Positions 1-8,626 of a DNA stretch of 64,000 nt are shown here, in pieces. The position numbers and the translations under genes were made by a program. The stretch comes from an uncultured Collinsella sp. (lineage in GTDB: Bacteria; Actinomycetota; Coriobacteriia; Coriobacteriales; Coriobacteriaceae), in the NCBI GenBank assembly GCA_905208635.1, contig CAJLPX010000008.1, positions 17,567 through 81,566 on the forward strand. Direction: 5' to 3'. How positions within the stretch are numbered: position 1 is the first letter of the stretch; each line of letters opens with the position of its first letter. The notes under the pieces are model-generated. The model had not been told where the DNA came from and did no database searches. It saw nothing but the letters and a program-made list of their open reading frames with translations.

Positions 1-425
1 ACGCACTCAATCACGCCCATATCGTGCCCGGGAGCGCGGCGCACCGCCACACGGTCGCCCACGGCAGGCAGCAGGACCTCATCCTCGCCGCGCGACTTGG
101 CAAACCCCACGGCATGCTCGGCACGAAACGTGTCATCGGCAGTCGCCACCAGCGGAAACCCGCGGTCCAGGCGCACCACGGCGCCAAGCTGCATCTGCTC
201 GGGCTCCTCGGCATGTGCGCAGAAATCATCAAAGGCAGCCTGCTGAGCTTCATCGACCGGCAGGTCATCAAACGCCGGAACATCCTGCAGCGCGTCAAGC
301 CCCGGTACACTCGCCAGCAACTCCTCAGCAGATGCAGGGGGTTCGGTCGCGAGCTTCCGACGACGATCACGCTTAGCCCGCGCCCCCGTCGTCTTTTTCT
401 TCGCCTTAGCCTTAGCCTTAGCCAC
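1..425 (-). CDS. rsgA: Ribosome small subunit-dependent GTPase A (RsgA), N-terminal part, cut by the window edge
   Basis: Open frame from a GTG at 425 running off the left edge, 141 codons visible. GGGAGG lies 5 nt upstream of the GTG. The first ~15 residues are Lys/Ala-rich and basic. From about residue 80 the sequence reads LGAVVRLDRGFPLVA, followed by VGDRVAVRR and GVIECV, which is the pattern of the RsgA/YloQ OB-fold. RsgA is a circularly permuted GTPase that helps 30S subunit maturation. The GTPase and zinc domains would lie outside the window, so the assignment rests on the OB-fold alone. Two terminator-like hairpins precede the gene on the same strand. Confidence 0.72.
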   Translation of the reverse strand, partial: MAKAKAKAKKKTTGARAKRDRRRKLATEPPASAEELLASVPGLDALQDVPAFDDLPVDEAQQAAFDDFCAHAEEPEQMQLGAVVRLDRGFPLVATADDTFRAEHAVGFAKSRGEDEVLLPAVGDRVAVRRAPGHDMGVIEC

Positions 426-472
426 AAACGCCTCCCAGCACCAAAAATCACAACTGAGCAGGTATTTTCCCA

Positions 473-574
473 CAAAAAAGAGTCGGTCGAGCAAATGCTC
501 GACCGACTCACACACTTTCCCTCAGCCTTTATCATCCACACGGGAGAAAAGTCAGCAACGTCACCGCAGGGCCC
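473..574 (-). repeat. Leader/terminator unit B upstream of rsgA (duplicated unit)
   Basis: Second of two ~98-nt related units. In minus orientation it reads GGGCCCT, then CTTTTCTCCCG, GGATGA, GCTGAGGGAAAG, then a perfect hairpin with 13-bp arms (480-509) followed by six T (474-479), so it ends as a rho-independent terminator. The hairpin stands about 50 nt before the rsgA GTG, so it could attenuate rsgA or stop read-through from upstream. The conserved part before the hairpin is not explained by a simple terminator. Confidence 0.6.
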
Positions 575-613
575 GCCCGCCGAGAGGGGTTTCCAAAGGG
601 CACATCCTTTATT

Positions 614-713
614 CAAAACGAGCGGCCGAGCAATTGCTCGGCCGCTCACCTTCTTTCCCTCAGCCCTTTTTCATCCGCGCGGGAGAAAAGCCAGTAAGGA
701 TACCGTAGGGCCC
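614..713 (-). repeat. Leader/terminator unit A (duplicated unit)
   Basis: First copy of the unit at 473-574. It has the same order of motifs (GGGCCCT, CTTTTCTCCCG, GGATGA, GCTGAGGGAAAG) and a hairpin at 620-647 followed by TTTT in minus orientation. The hairpin arms differ from copy B (CGGCCGAGCA against CGGTCGAGCA) yet both remain self-complementary. It lies downstream of the P-type ATPase and may end that transcript. Confidence 0.6.
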
Positions 714-796
714 ACCCTGGGAGTGTTTTCTTCTGAGCGATCCCGCAGCGCGAAGCGCGAGGACCAGCGAAGAAGAAAACACGCAGGGGCGGGCCC
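708..796 (-). repeat. Structured 3' element, family 1, copy a
   Basis: Imperfect inverted repeat starting GGGCCC and ending GGGCCC, with inner arms GTGTTTTCTTCT and AGAAGAAAACAC. The centre reads CGCAGCGCGAAGCGCGAGGA. It begins 12 nt after the stop codon of the P-type ATPase (minus strand). A second copy with the same core but different outer stems lies after pheT (10743-10837). Confidence 0.6.
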
Positions 797-808
797 GGAC
801 AGGTTAAC

Positions 809-3490
809 TTACTCCTTCTCGACCGCGCGCATGATCGCCTTGTAGATCTCCATCAGCGGGATGATCAGGAAGGCCAGGCCCAGGGCAGCGACAACGCCCT
901 TGAGCTCAAGCGTCACGGGGCCAAAGAACATCTCGGCAAGCGTCGGCTGCACGGTCACGATCACCGTCAGCACCAGTGCCAGCGCGGCGGAAGCCCACAG
1001 CCACTTGTTCTGCTTCTTCATGGTGAACAGCGACGCACGACGGCTGCGCATATTGAAGCAGTGGAAAATCTCGACCATGTTGAGCGTGATGAACGCCATC
1101 ATCACGCCTTCCTCGTCGGCATTGCCGGCGATCATATCGGCGATGTGGATGTAGCCCATGTCAAAGTACACGCCCACAAAGAAGCTCGCCAGCACCAGCG
1201 CGGTGATGATTAGGCCCTGGACCACGCAGTCCAGACCCATATGTCCGGCAAAGACACCGTCCTTGGCGTTGCGCGGCTTGCGCTTCATGATGTCGCCCTC
1301 GGCATCCTCCATGCCCAGCGCAAGCGCGGGGAAGCAGTCGGTGACCAGGTTCACCCACAGCAGCTGCACCGGCTGGAAGATGGTAAAGCCGATGAGCGTG
1401 GCGATAAACACCGAGAACACCTCGGCAAGGTTGGCCGAAAGCAGGAACTGGATGACCTTGCGGATGTTGTCGTAGATGCGACGACCCTCTTCGCAGGCGC
1501 CGATGATGGTAGCGAAGTTGTCATCGGCAAGTACCATGTCGGCGACGTTCTTGGTGACGTCGGTACCGGTGATGCCCATACCAACGCCAATGTCGGCGCG
1601 CTTGATGGACGGGGCGTCGTTGACGCCATCGCCCGTCATGGCCACGATCTGGTCGCGCGACTTCCAAGCCTCAACGATGCGGGTCTTGTGCTCGGGCTGG
1701 ACACGGGCGTACACGCCGTAGTTCTCGATGTGCGCGTCGAGCTCCTCGTCGCTCATGCGATCGAGGTCGGCACCGGTGATGGCTTGGCCGCGATCGGCGA
1801 CGATGCCCAGCTGCTTGGCGATGGCCACGGCGGTGTCGATGTGGTCGCCCGTGATCATGACGGTGCGGATACCGGCGTCGTGCGCCTCGTGGATAGCGTC
1901 GGCCACCTCGGGACGGACCGGGTCGATCATGCCGGACAGGCCACAGAAGACCAGGTCATGCTCGAGCGCAGCGGGGCTGCAGTCGTCGGGAACCTCGGTG
2001 TAGGTGCGGCTTGCCAGCGCCAGTACGCGCAGGGCCTCGTCGGCCATGGCCTTGTTGGCCGCCACGAGCTCGGCGCGGCGCTCCTCGGTCAGGGGGACGA
2101 CCTTATCGCCCTCGTAGATATGGGTGCACAGGCCGATCACCACGTCGGGCGCACCCTTGGTGTACTGCTCGTACTCGCCATCCAGGGTCTCGACGACCAC
2201 GGACATCATCTTGCGGCCCGAGTCAAACGGGGCCTCGCCCACGCGCGGATGCTCGGCAGTCAGGCCAGTGAGGCCCGCCTTGCCGGCGTCGTTGACGAGC
2301 GCGCACTCAGTCGGCTCGCCCACGGCCTCGCCCAGCTCCTCGTCCCACTGAGCATCGGAGCACAGCGCCATGCCGGCCAGGAACTTCTCCTTGGGCGCAG
2401 CGAGCTCGTGCTTGACGACGGTCATCTTGTTTTGGGTAAGGGTACCGGTCTTGTCGGAGCAGATGGTCTGCGTGCAGCCGAGAGTCTCGACGGCAGAGAG
2501 CTTGCGGATGATTGCCTGGCGCTTAGCCATCTTGGTCACGCCAAGCGATAGCACGATGGTCACGACGGCGACCAGGCCCTCGGGGATGGCAGCGACGGCG
2601 AGCGAGACGGCGACCATAAAGGTATCGAGCAGGGCGGTCGGGTCGGTAAGAACGTTGCCCACGCCGTGGCGGATGATATCAACGCCAAAGATGACGACGC
2701 AGATGACGATAACCATAATGGTAAGGATGCGGCTGAGCTCGGCGAGCTTCACTTGCAACGGCGTGAGCTCTTCCTTGGCCTCGGCCAGGGCGCCGGCGAT
2801 CTTGCCCATCTCGGTGTTCATGCCGGTGCCGACCACGACGGCGCGACCACGGCCGTACACGACGGTGGAGCCCATATAGCACATGTTCTTACGGTCGCCG
2901 AGCGGCACGTCATCGGTGCCCGCAGCGAGCTCGATCACGTTGGCGTGCTTCTCTACGGGCACGGACTCGCCGGTGAGCGCGGCCTCTTCGATCTTCATCG
3001 TGGCGCTCTCGAGCACGCGGCAGTCGGCCGGGACGGAGTCGCCCGCCTCGAGCATGATCACGTCGCCGGGCACGAGCTCGGCGCTCGGCAGGTGCACGAG
3101 CTTGCCGTCGCGCAGCACCTTGGACTGCGCCGCACTCATCTCCTGCAGGGCCTCGAGGGCCTCCTCGCTCTTGGCTTCCTGGACCACGCCCAGCACCGAG
3201 TTGACGATAACGACGAACATGATGATGGCAACATCGGCAAAGTCGGGCTCGCCCTTGACCATGCCCGTGAGCGCACTGATGACGGCGGCAACGATCAGCA
3301 TGATGACCATGGGGTCGGCCATCTGCTCAAAGAAACGCTTCCACAGCGGTGTCTTCTCGGCTTCCTCGAGCTTGTTAGGGCCTGTCTTGGCGAGGCGCGA
3401 AGACGCCTCGTCGTTGCTCAGGCCGAGGTTCTCATCGACACCTTGGTCGCTGAGCACCTCCGCCGCGGCGGACAGGTATTCCTTTTGCAT
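809..3490 (-). CDS. Calcium-transporting P-type ATPase (SERCA/PMCA-like)
   Basis: 893 residues, the usual length for a bacterial P2-type ATPase. An N-terminal cation-ATPase domain is followed by the first membrane segments (~60-105), the actuator loop with TGES (~175), PEGL in the fourth membrane helix, the phosphorylation motif DKTGTLT (Asp near 346), TGDGVNDAP, and a C-terminal block of six membrane helices. It should export Ca2+ (or another divalent cation) at the expense of ATP. The start is fixed by AGGAGGGG about 8 nt upstream. It is monocistronic on the minus strand and followed by a structured element and a terminator. Exact ion specificity cannot be read with certainty. Confidence 0.88.
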   Translation of the reverse strand: MQKEYLSAAAEVLSDQGVDENLGLSNDEASSRLAKTGPNKLEEAEKTPLWKRFFEQMADPMVIMLIVAAVISALTGMVKGEPDFADVAIIMFVVIVNSVLGVVQEAKSEEALEALQEMSAAQSKVLRDGKLVHLPSAELVPGDVIMLEAGDSVPADCRVLESATMKIEEAALTGESVPVEKHANVIELAAGTDDVPLGDRKNMCYMGSTVVYGRGRAVVVGTGMNTEMGKIAGALAEAKEELTPLQVKLAELSRILTIMVIVICVVIFGVDIIRHGVGNVLTDPTALLDTFMVAVSLAVAAIPEGLVAVVTIVLSLGVTKMAKRQAIIRKLSAVETLGCTQTICSDKTGTLTQNKMTVVKHELAAPKEKFLAGMALCSDAQWDEELGEAVGEPTECALVNDAGKAGLTGLTAEHPRVGEAPFDSGRKMMSVVVETLDGEYEQYTKGAPDVVIGLCTHIYEGDKVVPLTEERRAELVAANKAMADEALRVLALASRTYTEVPDDCSPAALEHDLVFCGLSGMIDPVRPEVADAIHEAHDAGIRTVMITGDHIDTAVAIAKQLGIVADRGQAITGADLDRMSDEELDAHIENYGVYARVQPEHKTRIVEAWKSRDQIVAMTGDGVNDAPSIKRADIGVGMGITGTDVTKNVADMVLADDNFATIIGACEEGRRIYDNIRKVIQFLLSANLAEVFSVFIATLIGFTIFQPVQLLWVNLVTDCFPALALGMEDAEGDIMKRKPRNAKDGVFAGHMGLDCVVQGLIITALVLASFFVGVYFDMGYIHIADMIAGNADEEGVMMAFITLNMVEIFHCFNMRSRRASLFTMKKQNKWLWASAALALVLTVIVTVQPTLAEMFFGPVTLELKGVVAALGLAFLIIPLMEIYKAIMRAVEKE

Positions 3491-3932
3491 ATAGAGTCCC
3501 CTCCTGGGATTCGGGCCACTCAGCAGATTGATGCCCGATCATAATTCCCAGGAGAAGGGCAAGGGCTCATCAAGGCTGCCGTGCTGAGCGGCAGTTGATA
3601 GTGGAGCTATGGTACCCCAAAGCGACGCGTCTAGCCAAAACAATCGGTTTGGAAATATGGTCCGCACGCAACGGTGCAGACCGTGTGATGCTCAACATTG
3701 GTAAAACGTTTTTTCTTCGGCACATCGCCAAACTGACATATCTCCCAGATAGCAGCGGTTGGAGTGGTTGGTAAAGATTTTTCATATACCGTTTTTCCCG
3801 CAAAAAATGAACTTCCATTTCGGCATACGGTCGATTTTTTGGGGTATTCGGTCGGCATTTCGTTATAATCATCTCGGTTTTATTTCTTATGGTTTATCTA
3901 TCAGCGCAAGACGATGTCAGATGGAGGTCTGA
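3491..3932. promoter_or_regulatory. Divergent intergenic region with pyruvate kinase promoter candidate
   Basis: 442 nt between the divergent ATPase and pyk genes. It contains a consensus -10 TATAAT at 3864-3869, about 65 nt before pyk, without a convincing -35 at 17 nt. The AT-rich stretch 3770-3870 carries two similar words, CATACGGTCG and CATTCGGTCG, which could be an operator pair. No small gene or RNA was recognised. Confidence 0.4.
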
Positions 3933-5393
3933 ATGTACAAGCGCACTAAGATTGTATGCACCATGGGTCCCGCCTGCGATAGCGACGAGACCATCCGCGA
4001 GATGATCAAGGCGGGCATGAACGTCGCCCGTTTTAACTTCTCGCACGGCTCCTACGACGAGCACCACGGTCGCATCGAGCGCGTCCGCCGTATTTCCAAG
4101 GAGCTCGGTCTGCCCGTCGGCATCCTGCTCGACACCAAGGGCCCCGAGGTCCGCACCGGCCTTCTGGTCGACGGCAAGAAGGTTGCCGTCAAGACCGGCG
4201 ATAAAATCGTCGTCACCGCTCAGCCCACGTCCGAGGATTTCCACGGCACCTCTGAGCACATCTCCCTCGACTACCTGGCTCTGCCCTCCGAGGTCGAGAA
4301 GGGCTCCCTTATCCTGATCGATGACGGCCTGGTTGCCCTCGAGGTCGAGTCCGTCAGCGGCCAGGACATGACCTGCGTCGTTAAGAACGACGGCCTGATC
4401 GGCGAGCGCAAGGGCGTCAACATGCCCAACGTCAACATCTCGCTGCCCGCTATCACCGAGCGCGATCGTCAGGACATCCTCTTTGGCCTGACCGAGAACA
4501 TCGACTACATCGCCGCTTCCTTCATCCGTGACGGCGAGTCCGTCCGCGGCATCCGCAAGCTTTGCCGCGAGAACGGTGGCGAGCACGTGACGATCTTCCC
4601 GAAGATCGAGTGCGCCCTGGGCGTCGAGAACTTCGACGAGATCCTCGAGGCTTCCGACGGCATCATGGTCGCCCGTGGCGACCTGGGCATCGAGATCAAG
4701 CCCGAGCTCGTTCCGCACATCCAGAAGGAGATCATCGCCAAGTGCAACGCGGCCTACAAGCCCGTTATCACCGCTACGCAGATGCTCGACTCCATGCAGC
4801 AGAACCCGCGCCCGACGCGCGCCGAGGTTGCCGACGTTGCTAACGCCATTTACGACGGCACCGACGCCGTTATGCTCTCTGGCGAGTCCGCTGCCGGTAA
4901 GTACCCGGTCGAGGCCGTTAAGATGCAGGCCAGCATTGCTCTCGAGACCGAGAAGTACCTCCCGGCCCACGCTCCGCTCGAGGTTCCGGCCGACGCTCAC
5001 GGCACCCGCGTCGTCAACAACGTTGTGGGTATGTCCGCTGTGAACATGGCCACCACCGTTGGCGCCAAGTGCATCACCGTGCCGACGACCACCGGTCGTA
5101 CCGCACGCCTGATCTCGCACTTCCGTCCCAACATGCCGATCTGCGCGTTCTCCCGCCACGAGTGGGCCGTCCAGCAGATGATCATGTACTGGGGCGTTAT
5201 CCCGCACCAGGCCGAGATTACCCAGGGCACCGTCAACGGCACGATTGTCAAGGCAATCGAGACCGCTAAGGAGCTCGGCTACGTCGAGGCCGGCGATTTG
5301 ACCGTCGCTACCGCCGGCGATCCCCGCATGAGCGTCCAGCTCGAGGACAAGGTCTCCTCGACCAACGTCGCTTACGTCGCTCAGGTGCGCTAA
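3933..5393 (+). CDS. pyk: Pyruvate kinase
   Basis: 486 residues. Catalyses phosphoenolpyruvate + ADP to pyruvate + ATP, the last step of glycolysis. Seen: N-terminal KIVCTMGPA and NFSHG, B-domain entry DTKGPEVRTG, FPKIE (catalytic Lys/Glu region), VARGDLGIE, ITATQMLDSM (the pyruvate kinase signature), AVMLSGESAAG, and a full C-terminal regulatory domain. No PEP-utilising extension follows. GGAGG lies 5 nt before the ATG. It is a single gene closed by a strong terminator. Because the organism imports sugar by PTS, which uses PEP, this enzyme competes directly with PTS for PEP. Confidence 0.96.
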   Translation: MYKRTKIVCTMGPACDSDETIREMIKAGMNVARFNFSHGSYDEHHGRIERVRRISKELGLPVGILLDTKGPEVRTGLLVDGKKVAVKTGDKIVVTAQPTSEDFHGTSEHISLDYLALPSEVEKGSLILIDDGLVALEVESVSGQDMTCVVKNDGLIGERKGVNMPNVNISLPAITERDRQDILFGLTENIDYIAASFIRDGESVRGIRKLCRENGGEHVTIFPKIECALGVENFDEILEASDGIMVARGDLGIEIKPELVPHIQKEIIAKCNAAYKPVITATQMLDSMQQNPRPTRAEVADVANAIYDGTDAVMLSGESAAGKYPVEAVKMQASIALETEKYLPAHAPLEVPADAHGTRVVNNVVGMSAVNMATTVGAKCITVPTTTGRTARLISHFRPNMPICAFSRHEWAVQQMIMYWGVIPHQAEITQGTVNGTIVKAIETAKELGYVEAGDLTVATAGDPRMSVQLEDKVSSTNVAYVAQVR

Positions 5394-5422
5394 ATCGCAC
5401 TTGCAAGCAGATTTGCATTGCA

Positions 5423-5459
5423 AAGGGCCCGGAAGGCTTCGCCTTCCGGGCCCTTTTTC
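5423..5459 (+). terminator. Rho-independent terminator of pyk
   Basis: GC-rich hairpin GGGCCCGGAAGGC-TTCG-CCTTCCGGGCCC followed by TTTTTCT, about 30 nt after the pyk stop. Confidence 0.93.
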
Positions 5460-5635
5460 TGTGTCAATGCCGGCACACGGCAAAACACGCACCCATTTCT
5501 TTACCAAAAGCGCGAAATCCACCTTTCGAGGCCCAAAAATAAAGTCCCAAGCGCTAAAAGTGTTCGCCCGATGGCGAAACCACACCTTACCCGACGCTGC
5601 TAAATCGTTTTAGCAAAAGCCAGATCGACCGCGTT

Positions 5636-5763
5636 TTCGGAAGTATGCGGCAAATTCTGAGACCTCCGAGCACACCCCGTTTTTTCGCACCAAAATGCCT
5701 GATAAACTGGCCTCAAAAGCCAGGTCTGCTCACAGGGTTCAGATTTTGCCGCATACTTCCGAA
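5636..5763. repeat. Long inverted repeat (25-bp arms)
   Basis: Arms at 5636-5660 and 5739-5763 (TTCGGAAGTATGCGGCAAA...) match with one offset. The 78-nt interior carries GAGACCTCCGAGCACA, a word nearly repeated inside the hairpin at 44148-44271. It lies just before the nuclease-like gene at 5815. The remainder of the 5460-5814 gap shows nothing else that could be assigned. Confidence 0.75.
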
Positions 5764-5814
5764 TTGACGCTGGCATCGCACGGTCCAAAAGCACATTTCG
5801 ACCAGGAGGATATC

Positions 5815-6888
5815 ATGGACCTGACGCTATGCGGTCAATCCGCTTTTTACTATCACCGTATCCCGCCGCAGGTATTAGGGCTTTACCCCGCCATTAGCCT
5901 TGGCAATATGGATCGCAGATGTTGCGGCCTCGGAAGTCATGCAGTTGTAAAAGACCTGCTTCACGCACCGCTTCACAGGCTTGTATTCACTCGAGTACAA
6001 TCCGGGTCGCGAAGCCTGTTTAAATCGCACCTCCTGACCCAAGAGCCGCCTCCCGGGTCGTTTAGGCAAACTGAACATGGATTTGATGTCACGTCGCCCG
6101 AGTTTACGCTGCTCAGCCTTGCTACGCAGGTCTCACGCAACCAGTTACTCATGGCTTGCCACGAGATGTGCGGCTCCTTTGCAGTGTTTAAGCCCTGCGA
6201 GCGAACGCAACAACAACTCGATGAAGCCATTTCGCTTAAGCTCATTCCACCCAACTGCGGTTGGGAGCGTGTTGTCGACACCAAGGGCAATGACACCAAT
6301 TTGTGGAAGCGCCCGCCGCTCCTCAGCGCGGCGGATATCGCCGCGTTCGCCAAGCAGGCTGCAGGCCTGCGCGGCGTTAAACAACTGCGCTGGGCGGCCG
6401 AGCACATGACGGGGCAGACCGCCTCGCCCTTCGAAGTACAGACCTCCATACTTGTCTCGCTCCCCCGCAACGAGGGCGGCATGGGTATCAACATCGCAAA
6501 CAACGTGCGCATCCCACTCAGCGACGCCGCGCGCTCACTGTATGACAAAACCTGCTGCTACGCCGATATCCTCATCGAGAGCAACACCGACAGCATGGGC
6601 GTCATCTTGGAATGCCAAGGCCGCTCCGCCCACGATGGCGAAGCCGCAAGTCTCTCCGATGCCGAGCGCACCACCGCCCTCACAAGCATGGGCTATGACG
6701 TTATCCAGATAACCTATGAGCAAATCAAAGACACGAAGAGCTTTAACAACATCGCCGAACTCATCCATAAAAAGGCAGGGCTCCCCTACATCCCAAAGAC
6801 CGATCAGGAACGCACCACCGAAGATGCCCTGCGGCGGGAGCTATTGGTCGATTGGGATGAGCTGTTCGCCGTCAAGCCGGCCAGCTAG
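5815..6888 (+). CDS. Orphan protein with possible PD-(D/E)XK (DUF559-like) C-terminal nuclease fold
   Basis: 357 residues; start chosen at the ATG with AGGAGG 6 nt upstream, not the longer frame. The N-terminal half (HRLVFTRV, SPEFTLLSLA) resembles the region preceding nuclease-like domains in AbiEi/DUF559-type proteins. The C-terminal half has YADILIE, ILECQGR and a following helix, which fits the D...E-x-Q/K core of Vsr/DUF559-type endonucleases, with Gln where Lys is usual. No partner gene stands next to it. The gene ends 4 nt inside the convergent neighbour. Base composition is slightly more AT than its surroundings. The fold is inferred by eye, and a nuclease function is not established. 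Confidence 0.45.
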   Translation: MDLTLCGQSAFYYHRIPPQVLGLYPAISLGNMDRRCCGLGSHAVVKDLLHAPLHRLVFTRVQSGSRSLFKSHLLTQEPPPGSFRQTEHGFDVTSPEFTLLSLATQVSRNQLLMACHEMCGSFAVFKPCERTQQQLDEAISLKLIPPNCGWERVVDTKGNDTNLWKRPPLLSAADIAAFAKQAAGLRGVKQLRWAAEHMTGQTASPFEVQTSILVSLPRNEGGMGINIANNVRIPLSDAARSLYDKTCCYADILIESNTDSMGVILECQGRSAHDGEAASLSDAERTTALTSMGYDVIQITYEQIKDTKSFNNIAELIHKKAGLPYIPKTDQERTTEDALRRELLVDWDELFAVKPAS

Positions 6889-7733
6889 CAGCTAGCGATC
6901 AGGGGGACTGCGGGAACGTCAGAAGCAGCAACGCGAGCCGCAAATCCCGCCTCGGTCAGCTCGATGACCTCGGTAAACGTTGCATCGAAAAACTCCTCGG
7001 TTAGCAGGCGATACGGCGGATGATCGGGCTCGCCGGGGTTTTCGCGTACAATCTCGTGCATGACGCCGATAGTCTTGAGCACATATTCTTTATGGATGGG
7101 ATACTGCCCAAAACGCGTCGCAGCGGTATAGAGGCGATCGGTCGCACGCGGAATGGAAACGATGCCCAGCGTCTTGCCAAACCAGTCAAAATCGCCCTGC
7201 TTTTTAATGCGGAATTCCTCGCACGGCTTGCCGCCGTGTGCTTCCAGATACTGGTTCACACGCGTGTTCCATACCGTGTCGGCCACCAGATGCGACCAGA
7301 CGCCCAGCGTTAAATCGAGCAGCGACTGCGCCACATCTTCGGACGCAAGCGAGAACTCACAGGCGCCGGGACCGACAACCGGCTCGGCATCCCTGTAGCG
7401 CTGAGGATAGTGCACGCGGTTCAGTCGCTCGCGCTCCTCGACAATCGAGGTAGCCTCAGCAGGTTCGCCCGCGGGTGCGCCTTTAAGCAGCGGCGCCACA
7501 TAGGTATCCCAGAACTCGTGCTCGCGCGGCTTAGGGATAGGCTCGGGCTTTGCAAAGTGCGTAATGCGATACGGAATGGGATCGGCGATGCCAGGGACCA
7601 TATAGCCCACGAAGATATCCGGAACCACGCAGCCAAACAAAAAGGCATTGCGGTCGCGCACGCTATCGGCAAGCACGCTAGCACGTGCCAGCAAGCGCTC
7701 CGTTTGAGCGATATGAATGTTCCAACTTGGCAT
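6885..7733 (-). CDS. Zinc-dependent phospholipase C-like family protein
   Basis: 282 residues. The start MPSWNIHIA at 7733 is preferred over an ATG 12 nt upstream because GGGGG sits right before it. The N-terminal MPSWNIHIAQ, the cluster FGCVVPDI, and WSHLVADTVWN match the PF00882 (zn-dependent PLC) pattern of His/Asp ligands spread over an all-helical fold. No signal peptide is visible, so it is probably cytoplasmic. Substrate unknown. It converges with the preceding gene, sharing 4 nt at the stop codons, and is not part of the cbi operon behind it (79-nt gap). Confidence 0.6.
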   Translation of the reverse strand: MPSWNIHIAQTERLLARASVLADSVRDRNAFLFGCVVPDIFVGYMVPGIADPIPYRITHFAKPEPIPKPREHEFWDTYVAPLLKGAPAGEPAEATSIVEERERLNRVHYPQRYRDAEPVVGPGACEFSLASEDVAQSLLDLTLGVWSHLVADTVWNTRVNQYLEAHGGKPCEEFRIKKQGDFDWFGKTLGIVSIPRATDRLYTAATRFGQYPIHKEYVLKTIGVMHEIVRENPGEPDHPPYRLLTEEFFDATFTEVIELTEAGFAARVAASDVPAVPLIASC

Positions 7734-7811
7734 AGCCACCCCCATAAAACCTGGTTAACTATACCATCACGGCAGAGTCGCACAGGCGGCCATACATACC
7801 CTACGCAGCAA

Positions 7812-8582
7812 CTATTCCGCAGCACCGCTTTCGGTTCCATACGACGGCACGGGCGCCTCGACCACATGGTGATATCGATCGATATAGATGGCACGGGCCT
7901 CCAGGCGGCGCACCAAATCTTGATGGTGCGTACTCATCAAAACCGTCTTACCGGCAGCAACGTAGGCCAGCAAAAAGTTGACTACGATGTCGCACGAGTC
8001 CTCATCGAGCCCGTTGGTGGGCTCATCGAGCACTAGGATATCGGGGTTCATCGACACCACCGCAGCCAGCGCAACGCGCTTCTTTTGCCCGCCCGAAAGC
8101 TGATAGGGCGAGGCATCGACCAGATCGGCAACCTGGAACAGCTCCATGGCATCGCGGACGCGGCGCTCGAGCTCGTCTGTCGGCAGCCCCATCTGCGCGG
8201 GGCCAAAAGCAACTTCCTCGCCCACCGTAGCGCAGAACAGCTGGGCGTCGGCATTCTGGAACACAAAGCCCACGCGCTGATGAAAACGCTGAGCGGCTGC
8301 GGAATCCTTGAGATATGCCGCATCGATCACGTGCCCGCCAAACAGGTATATCCCTGCGTCCGCGAGTTCAAGGCCGTTAATAAGGCGCATAATCGTCGTC
8401 TTACCGCAGCCGTTGGGACCGAGTAGGGCAACGAGTTCACCACGATCGACCTGCAGCGACACACCATCGACAACCGTATGCCCCGCATAGGAGAACACCA
8501 CGTCGCGAAACTCGATGAGCGGCACGCTCTTGGCGCCAGTAGCACCGCTTGCGCCCATCACGCCATTCGTATCGTTTGCCAA
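7812..8582 (-). CDS. cbiO: ECF transporter ATP-binding protein (CbiO-like)
   Basis: 256 residues from a TTG start at 8582, chosen because AGGGAAGGG lies 7 nt upstream. ABC ATPase with Walker A GPNGCGKTT, Q-loop VFQNADAQLF (the variant typical of EcfA/CbiO), signature LSGGQKKR, Walker B ILVLDEPTNGLD and the switch His in STHHQD. It powers the cobalt/nickel importer formed with the CbiM and CbiQ proteins encoded just upstream in the same direction. Only one ATPase is present, so the complex would use a homodimer. Last gene of the operon. Confidence 0.88.
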   Translation of the reverse strand: MANDTNGVMGASGATGAKSVPLIEFRDVVFSYAGHTVVDGVSLQVDRGELVALLGPNGCGKTTIMRLINGLELADAGIYLFGGHVIDAAYLKDSAAAQRFHQRVGFVFQNADAQLFCATVGEEVAFGPAQMGLPTDELERRVRDAMELFQVADLVDASPYQLSGGQKKRVALAAVVSMNPDILVLDEPTNGLDEDSCDIVVNFLLAYVAAGKTVLMSTHHQDLVRRLEARAIYIDRYHHVVEAPVPSYGTESGAAE

Positions 8583-8626
8583 AACGTCGCCCTTCCCTAT
8601 CCACATCGACGGCTCAGCCGCCCGCG

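Noticed and set aside
24..845. Long open frame on the plus strand
   Set aside because: It runs antisense through rsgA and two terminator hairpins, with Arg/His/Leu-rich composition typical of a shadow frame.
1241..2551. 436-codon open frame opposite the P-type ATPase
   Set aside because: Antisense shadow of a GC-rich gene; biased to Gly, Val, Asp, His with no domain and no ribosome site.
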